NCBI GenBank assembly: GCA_934667465.1
Contig: CAKUMG010000129.1
Coordinates: 1-10,028 of the forward strand
Direction: 5' to 3'
DNA from: an uncultured Actinoplanes sp.
GTDB lineage: Bacteria > Actinomycetota > Actinomycetes > Mycobacteriales > Micromonosporaceae
DNA length: 10,028 nt
Within the stretch, counting starts at the first letter, position 1; each line of letters starts with the position of its first letter. Made by a program: the position numbers and the translations under genes. The notes beneath the pieces are model-generated. The model made no database searches, was not told where the DNA came from, and was given only the letters and a program-made list of their open reading frames with translations. Shown one piece after another: positions 5,841 to 10,028 of the stretch.

Positions 5841-6841
5841 GACGCGGCCGGCGCCATCCGGGCAGCCGCGCCTTCCGCGGCGGGGGCGGTGAACGCGGCG
5901 GCGTCGAGCCGGGTGCCGCCGCCGATGCCGACGTAGTCCAGCGCCGGGTTGCCGCTGGCCTCGGCGCGGGTGACGTGCGCTCGCAGCTGCGCCGCGACCT
6001 CGGGGTGATAGCCGAGATTCAACATCCGCATCAGTACGCCGTACGGCATGAGCCGCGGCGACGCGAAGAACTCGTTGAGCGCGCCGGACACGGGTTGCAC
6101 GGCGACCATGCCCAAGCGGGCGGCGCGGTGACGCGGGGAGAGCCGGCCACCGAGGAACTCGCGGAACGACAGCCACCGGCCGGATCCGGTGACGCGGGGT
6201 GGCAGCTTCCGCTCGGGGGCGTGCGACAGGGCGATGAGCGTCGCGCACAGGATCGCACCGAGCCACGGGTTGACCGCCGCCGGTGCCGGGGTGAAGAACG
6301 ACCGCTGCTGCGGGTCCAGTGTGAACAGATGGCCGTAATAGACGTTCGCCCCCACGCACAGGACGGCCACCACGGCGACCATGACCACGCCCCAGGCGAT
6401 CATGCGGGTGTGCACCGCGAGCACCACGTACCAGGCGGCCAGCAGGAGCGCGTAGACGCCGGCGAGATTCGCGCCGACGAGCACGGTGGCATGGCCGGTG
6501 GGGTGGGTGCCGAACCAGACCTGGGCGAGCGCGGCCAGGACGAAGAAGTTGACCGCCGGCATCAGCACCAGGTGGGCGATCTTCGCGGGCAGCCGCTGGT
6601 GGAAGATCTCGTACAGGAATGCCTGCAGGTCGAAGCTGAGCACCGTGAACTGGGTGAACGGCGCGACGACGAGCCGGGCGACGGCCCGGGACCGCCACGT
6701 CTCGGCGCCGGGCGCGGGCGCCACGAGCGACCCGAGACGCCGGCAGAGGAAGCCGGCCTCCTGCGACGGCGCGACGAAGATCGCCGCGTCGGGTTCCTGA
6801 TCGGTGCGGACGTAACGCTGCAGGTCGCCGGTATCCGGCAT
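5837..6841 (-). CDS. Mpo1-like (DUF962/YGL010w-type) four-helix membrane protein
   Basis: The 334-aa product starts at ATG 6841, with GAGGGGG a few bases upstream. A soluble N-terminus (1-~60) is followed by four hydrophobic segments (about 87-108, 118-142, 148-170, 190-207). The pattern Y77-EIFHQRLPAKIAH90-LVLMP resembles the Mpo1 N-terminal histidine motif (FYxxHxxxxNxxIHxxxxP). NPWL followed by ALSHAPERKLP (204-214) resembles its later GHxxFExxxP motif, and the tail MLNLGYHPEVAAQL (273-286) resembles the C-terminal LGYxPEL helix. Yeast Mpo1 is an iron-dependent dioxygenase in alpha-oxidation of 2-hydroxy fatty acids at a membrane. If the resemblance holds, this protein and the coupled P450 act on the same lipid. 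The ~45 C-terminal residues are Ala-rich and probably disordered. The family call comes from motif memory, not a search. Confidence 0.6.
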   Translation of the reverse strand: MPDTGDLQRYVRTDQEPDAAIFVAPSQEAGFLCRRLGSLVAPAPGAETWRSRAVARLVVAPFTQFTVLSFDLQAFLYEIFHQRLPAKIAHLVLMPAVNFFVLAALAQVWFGTHPTGHATVLVGANLAGVYALLLAAWYVVLAVHTRMIAWGVVMVAVVAVLCVGANVYYGHLFTLDPQQRSFFTPAPAAVNPWLGAILCATLIALSHAPERKLPPRVTGSGRWLSFREFLGGRLSPRHRAARLGMVAVQPVSGALNEFFASPRLMPYGVLMRMLNLGYHPEVAAQLRAHVTRAEASGNPALDYVGIGGGTRLDAAAFTAPAAEGAAARMAPAAS

Positions 6842-6868
6842 GGCGTCCCCCTCGTCGGCGGCGGTGTC

Positions 6869-6898
6869 AGCATGCCGACGTCCCTCGAGCACCGTCAA
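6869..6898 (-). promoter_or_regulatory. Weak candidate promoter for the Mpo1-like/P450 unit
   Basis: On the minus strand TTGACG (6893-6898) is a good -35 match. CATGCT 18 nt downstream (6869-6874) is only a partial -10 match. It lies about 30 nt before the ATG at 6841, leaving room for the Shine-Dalgarno sequence. A more AT-rich TATACG lies further upstream and is an alternative. Confidence 0.3.
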
Positions 6899-6912
6899 CG
6901 ATGAGTCGTATA

Positions 6913-6960
6913 TCCGCCCTCCGCCCCGGGCCCGGGCCCGGGTGAACAAGTCCGCCCTCC
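6913..6960. repeat. (CCCGGG)3 block flanked by 10-bp direct repeats in a divergent spacer
   Basis: Three tandem CCCGGG units (6925-6942) form an 18-bp self-complementary block. Identical TCCGCCCTCC copies lie on either side at 6913-6922 and 6951-6960, 38 bp apart start to start. The position between two divergent genes makes a regulatory site possible, but GC-rich low-complexity sequence could produce this by chance. Confidence 0.45.
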
Positions 6961-7009
6961 CGCCCGTCGTACCGCGTGTTCGAGGACATGCTGAGTGGTG
7001 AGGGTGCGG

Positions 7010-7960
7010 ATGAGCAGGCGGCGCAAGGTGCTGGCGGCGACGATGGTGCCGGTGGTGTTGCTGGGTGTGGTGGTCGCGGCGGTGTTCGCGTGGCCGCTGG
7101 GGGAGGACCGGCTGCGCGCCACCGTGCCGGTGGAGTGGGACTTCGCGACCGCGGTGGCGGAGGCCGAGCGGGTGGTGGCGACGGACTCGGCGGACTCGCG
7201 GGTGCTGCCGCAGTGTCGCAGCCAGGTTCGTTCGCACGGGTCGCGGACGGCCAAGGCGGTGCTGTTGCTGCACGGCTACACGGACTGCACGAAGCAGATG
7301 GCCGGCCTCGCGGACTTCCTGTTCGAGCGGGGCTACAACGTGTACGTGCCGCGGGCGCCGCGGCACGGGTTCGTCCTGGGGGAGGCGGACCCCGGGCTGA
7401 GCGCTGTCGACCTGGTCCGGTACGCCGACGGGGCGATGAACGTCGTGGCCGGGCTCGGCGAAGAGACCGGGGTGATGGGCATCTCCGGGGGCGGTGTCCT
7501 GGCGACCTGGCTCGCCGACCGGCGTCCCGACGCGGTCGAGCGCCTCGTGGTGATGTCGCCGTTCTACCGGCCGGCGGCCGGGCAGGCGCCGTCGTTCGCG
7601 ATCAAGCCGCTGACCCTGCTGTTCGGGCACCGGCTCCTGCCGGATCGTCAGGTGGCCGGCACCGGGCAGACGTTCTCGGGGCTCGGCCAGTACCTGCGGA
7701 TCGCCGCCAACGTCGACGACGGTGCCGCAAACGAGAACCTCCGGTCGGTCGGCGCCGTCGTGTCCCTGGGCGACGACCAGATCGACCGTGAGCTGGCGTT
7801 CCAGCGGGCCGGCCGGCTCGCTGCCGCCAACGGGCTCACGCCGGGCGAGCTGACCCTCGACGCCACCATCGGCCACGACGTCGTGGAGGCGACCGCGCCG
7901 GGGGTGGCCGGTCGCACCGATCGGCTCTACCCGGACTACCTGCGGCTCTACGAGGGCTGA
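7010..7960 (+). CDS. Membrane-anchored alpha/beta hydrolase
   Basis: The 316-aa product begins with a basic MSRRRK and one hydrophobic helix (~8-28), so it is probably a signal-anchored enzyme with its catalytic domain outside the membrane. The fold's landmarks are LLLHGYTD (85-92, oxyanion region), the nucleophile elbow GISGG with Ser159 (157-161), a likely acid in SLGDD (252-256), and the likely base His289 in IGHDVVE (287-293). This order and spacing fit carboxylesterase/monoacylglycerol-lipase-like hydrolases; the substrate is unknown. ATG 7010 is preferred because GAGGG (7000-7004) lies 5 nt upstream. GTG 6995 in the same frame, with GAGGA 8 nt upstream, is an alternative that adds five residues. 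Cys69 and Cys93 could form a disulfide if exported. It converges on the secreted hydrolase across a shared terminator. Confidence 0.88.
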   Translation: MSRRRKVLAATMVPVVLLGVVVAAVFAWPLGEDRLRATVPVEWDFATAVAEAERVVATDSADSRVLPQCRSQVRSHGSRTAKAVLLLHGYTDCTKQMAGLADFLFERGYNVYVPRAPRHGFVLGEADPGLSAVDLVRYADGAMNVVAGLGEETGVMGISGGGVLATWLADRRPDAVERLVVMSPFYRPAAGQAPSFAIKPLTLLFGHRLLPDRQVAGTGQTFSGLGQYLRIAANVDDGAANENLRSVGAVVSLGDDQIDRELAFQRAGRLAAANGLTPGELTLDATIGHDVVEATAPGVAGRTDRLYPDYLRLYEG

Positions 7961-7965
7961 CAACG

Positions 7966-8001
7966 GAGGAGGCCCCCCACCGATCGGTGGGGGGCCTCCT
8001 C
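7966..8001. terminator. Perfect 36-bp palindrome, bidirectional terminator
   Basis: Bases 7966-7983 (GAGGAGGCCCCCCACCGA) are followed at once by their exact reverse complement (7984-8001), giving an 18-bp perfect inverted repeat with no mismatch. It begins 6 nt after the hydrolase stop at 7960 and ends 17 nt before the TAA of the minus-strand hydrolase (8018-8020). It lacks a clear U-tract, as is common for actinobacterial terminators. Its place between convergent genes suggests it ends both transcripts. Confidence 0.9.
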
Positions 8002-8017
8002 GCGCTTGACGGAACAG

Positions 8018-9760
8018 TTACCGGGTGCCGTTGAGGGTGGACGGCATCGGCGGGCCGCTCACCGGCGGGCGCTTGGACTCGGCGGCGGCCGTGGCCGCCC
8101 CCAGGGTCGCGGCGTCGGAGTCGCCGGGCAGCGGCTCGCCGAACGGCTGGTACTCGCCCTGGCAGAGCTTGCCCTTGGCGGGCAGGGTGCCCTTGAGCAG
8201 GTACGCGTCGATCGCGCCGGTGGCGCAGGCGGACGTGCCGTAGGTGGTGTGGCCCCAGTTGGTGCTCGACAGCAGCCGGCTGTTCGGCAGGCGCTTGGCG
8301 GCCGAGACGGCGTCGGTGTAGCTGGTCGCCGGGTCCCACTGGGTGCCCACGAGCAGGACCGGCTTGGCGGTGCGGCGGGTCCACGGTCCGGTGTAGGCGT
8401 CCTCGTCACGCACGGTCCAGGTGTTGCGCGCGCACGGGGCGGTGCCCCAGCCCCAGGCCCGGCCGAAGTACGGCGCCCGCTTGTCGGCCGTGACCATCAG
8501 GGCCGGCCACAGGCTCGCGTCCTTCGGGTGCAGCCCGTCGGTGCAGTCGACCCCGACGAAAGTCTCGAGACTGTTGTCGTACGGGAAGTCGCGCCCGTTC
8601 TTCTTGCGGGCGTCCTTGATCCGGGCGGCGAGGCCCGCGCGCGCCTCGGCCTTGGCCGCCGCGCTCGACGACTGCAGCAGCGTCCAGATGTACTGCGCGT
8701 CCTGGGTCACCCAGTCGCCGGCACCCACGTCGTAGAGATCGTTGAGGATCCCGCCGACGAAGTCCGCGTACGTGAGGGTGAAGGTCTCGCCGTCCTCGGT
8801 GACGGTCAGCGGCTTCTTGCGCAGCTTCTGCGCGATGGTCTCGAAGTTCTTCACCGGGTCGCCGGCCGCGAACGCGCAGTACTGCTCGCCGGCCTTGTCG
8901 CAGCGCTTGAGGATCTCCTTGAGCGCCTTGTACGCGCCCTCGGCCGACCTGAGCCGCTGGTCCTGCTCCTGGTTCGCGGTCTTCTTCGTGCCGGCCCAGT
9001 GCTCCGGGTCGAGCACGCCGTCGGCAACGATCGCGCGGAAGCGGTCCGGGAACATGTTGGCGTAGTACTGGCCGATCGCGGTGCCGTAGCTGAAGCCCAT
9101 GAAGCTGAGCTTCTTGTCACCGACGGCGCGGCGCAGCACCTCCATGTCGCGGACGACCTCGGCGGTCGACATCGCGCCGGACAGCGGCTTGCCCGTGGTC
9201 GAGCACGCCTTGCCGAGCTGCTTGGCCCCGGCGACGTACGTCTTCTCCTCGGCCTTGCCGTAGGGGAAGGCCACGTTCATCTTGCTGAGCACGGCGCTCT
9301 GGTCCTTGACGGACGCGAAGCACTTGAGGTTGGTGCTGTTCGCGACGCCCCGCGGGTCGACGCCGACGATGTCGAACTTCTGCAGCAGCGCGGGGCTGAG
9401 GAAGTTCGGCGCGGCCAGCGCGATGCTCGTGCCGGAGCCGCCGGGACCGCCCGGGTTGAGGAACAGGCTGCCGATCTTGTTCTTCTGGTCCTTGGCCTTG
9501 ATCCGCAGCAGCGCGATCTCGGTCTTGGCGCCCTTGGGTTGGTCGTAGTCGAGCGGGAGCTTGGTGGTCGCGCACTCCGCGATGGCGTAGCACTTGTACC
9601 AGCCGAGCTTGGGCGTGGGCACGCTGTCGACCCGCTTGCGCTCCTTGGCCGTGGTGGTGGCCGGCTTGGCCGTCGCCGCCGAGGCGGGCACCGCCGCCCC
9701 CGCGACCAGCACGCCGGCGACCATTCCGGCCACCAGAAGACTTCTTGCGAAACGTGGCAT
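8018..9760 (-). CDS. Secreted TAP-like alpha/beta hydrolase (tripeptidyl-aminopeptidase family)
   Basis: The 580-aa product carries a classical Sec signal peptide (basic MPRFAR, hydrophobic 8-25, ASA just before a likely cut after residue 28 or 29), so it is exported. The mature protein has LNPGGPGGSG (101-110), the oxyanion-hole motif of the family, then VGVDPRG (132-138). The triad is Ser224 in GFSYG (222-226), Asp476 in GTQWDPATSY (472-481) and His504 in NWGHTTYG (501-508). The last two lie in the C-terminal TAP-like domain. Characterised relatives are Streptomyces secreted tripeptidyl aminopeptidases and mycobacterial exported proteases; many act as prolyl-type exopeptidases. Several Cys (57, 63, 147, 186, 287, 295, 406, 443, 512, 533) could pair as disulfides. 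The Shine-Dalgarno sequence before ATG 9760 is weak (CGGA). Exact peptide specificity cannot be read from sequence. Confidence 0.93.
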   Translation of the reverse strand: MPRFARSLLVAGMVAGVLVAGAAVPASAATAKPATTTAKERKRVDSVPTPKLGWYKCYAIAECATTKLPLDYDQPKGAKTEIALLRIKAKDQKNKIGSLFLNPGGPGGSGTSIALAAPNFLSPALLQKFDIVGVDPRGVANSTNLKCFASVKDQSAVLSKMNVAFPYGKAEEKTYVAGAKQLGKACSTTGKPLSGAMSTAEVVRDMEVLRRAVGDKKLSFMGFSYGTAIGQYYANMFPDRFRAIVADGVLDPEHWAGTKKTANQEQDQRLRSAEGAYKALKEILKRCDKAGEQYCAFAAGDPVKNFETIAQKLRKKPLTVTEDGETFTLTYADFVGGILNDLYDVGAGDWVTQDAQYIWTLLQSSSAAAKAEARAGLAARIKDARKKNGRDFPYDNSLETFVGVDCTDGLHPKDASLWPALMVTADKRAPYFGRAWGWGTAPCARNTWTVRDEDAYTGPWTRRTAKPVLLVGTQWDPATSYTDAVSAAKRLPNSRLLSSTNWGHTTYGTSACATGAIDAYLLKGTLPAKGKLCQGEYQPFGEPLPGDSDAATLGAATAAAESKRPPVSGPPMPSTLNGTR

Positions 9761-9785
9761 GCGCGATCCGTTCGGTCGAAGCTGT

Positions 9786-9840
9786 GCGGCACCTGTGTGC
9801 CGCGCCTCCGGATACTAGAAAACGGATGCACGCTTTTAAA
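9786..9840 (-). promoter_or_regulatory. AT-rich promoter and 5'-leader hairpin of the secreted hydrolase gene
   Basis: On the minus strand TAGTAT (9812-9817) is a good -10 element; 17 nt upstream lies a weak -35-like TTTAAA (9835-9840). Transcription would begin near 9805, leaving a leader of about 45 nt. In this leader an inverted repeat GCGGCAC-ctgt-GTGCCGC (9786-9803, 7-bp arms) could be an operator or an RNA hairpin. The stretch 9810-9865 is unusually AT-rich for this window. Confidence 0.5.
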
Positions 9841-9954
9841 TGGACACATTTCTAAATAGCTGAATGGCGTCTCGCTGCGCATGATCGCCGCGGGGCGGGG
9901 CGCGCGGGGCGGTGGGCGCGGGACGGGTCCCAACGGCGCAGCGACTGCACCGGC

Positions 9955-10028
9955 ATGGCGAGCGGCCGCTACGACGATCTCGCGCGCTTCATGGACGCGG
10001 CCTCATCCTCGGCGAGCCGCGCCGCCAA
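9955..10028 (+). CDS. Possible partial gene at the right edge, strand undecided
   Basis: From ATG 9955 a plus-strand frame is open to the edge (MASGRYDDLARFMDAASSSA...) with mostly G/C third positions, but no Shine-Dalgarno sequence precedes it. The same DNA on the minus strand also reads as a plausible C-terminus (LAARLAEDEAASMKRARSS, stop at 9969-9971), with similar third-position bias. With only 74 bases, neither strand can be chosen and no family is visible. Confidence 0.2.
   Translation, partial: MASGRYDDLARFMDAASSSASRAA

Noticed and set aside
5841..7963. Extending the Mpo1-like gene upstream of 6841 across the whole hydrolase gene
   Set aside because: The extension is antisense to a well-supported hydrolase; ATG 6841 has a good ribosome binding site and starts the family-like sequence.
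8006..9859. Very long plus-strand open frame opposite the secreted hydrolase
   Set aside because: The antisense frame reflects codon bias of the minus-strand gene, which has a signal peptide and complete triad; the antisense product has no domain.
9872..9944. Nine-bp inverted repeat (TCGCTGCGC / GCGCAGCGA) separated by 55 bp
   Set aside because: Short GC-rich arms far apart are expected by chance in such DNA, and the arms do not extend.
1..10028. Mobile element, CRISPR array, tRNA or phage module
   Set aside because: No transposase or integrase motifs, no regularly spaced repeats, no cloverleaf, and no phage genes on either strand.

Overview
The window is strongly GC-rich, with G/C at most third codon positions, frequent GTG starts, leaderless-looking promoters and a secreted TAP-type serine hydrolase. 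This fits a high-GC actinomycete, possibly of the Micromonosporaceae. That placement rests on sequence style and remembered family resemblance; no marker gene is present. There is no tRNA, rRNA, CRISPR array, transposase or phage gene.

Layout. Bases 1-527 hold a weakly supported minus-strand reading frame with 14-residue repeats that runs off the left edge, and a small plus-strand ORF (343-531) with a good ribosome binding site. Bases 528-1908 are a decayed plus-strand gene for a membrane-anchored periplasmic-binding-fold protein, recognisable in three successive frames. Bases 2005-2481 encode a 158-residue protein of unknown function. Its 3' end overlaps that of a convergent, membrane-anchored CapA-type metallophosphatase-fold protein (2429-3676, minus). 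A 92-bp divergent spacer separates capA from a short-chain dehydrogenase (3769-4479, plus). The dehydrogenase promoter has the classic MerR architecture: a 16-bp palindrome inside a 20-bp spacer, with the start codon right after the -10 element.

Bases 4521-6841 (minus) form a two-gene unit: a four-helix membrane protein resembling the Mpo1/DUF962 family, followed with a 4-nt GTGA overlap by a cytochrome P450 whose I-helix lacks the usual threonine. The pair looks like an oxidative module for a lipid-like substrate. A divergent spacer with a triple CCCGGG block leads to a membrane-anchored alpha/beta hydrolase (7010-7960, plus). This converges on a secreted TAP-like alpha/beta hydrolase (8018-9760, minus), and the two share a perfect 36-bp palindromic terminator. 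The right edge has an AT-rich promoter island and an undecided partial reading frame.

Functionally the window is a patchwork of small, mostly independent transcription units: cell-envelope or secreted hydrolysis (CapA-like protein, two alpha/beta hydrolases) and redox chemistry (SDR, Mpo1-like protein plus P450). The best candidates for something new are the coupled Mpo1-like/P450 pair with its altered I-helix, and the MerR-type operator whose regulator is not in the window.
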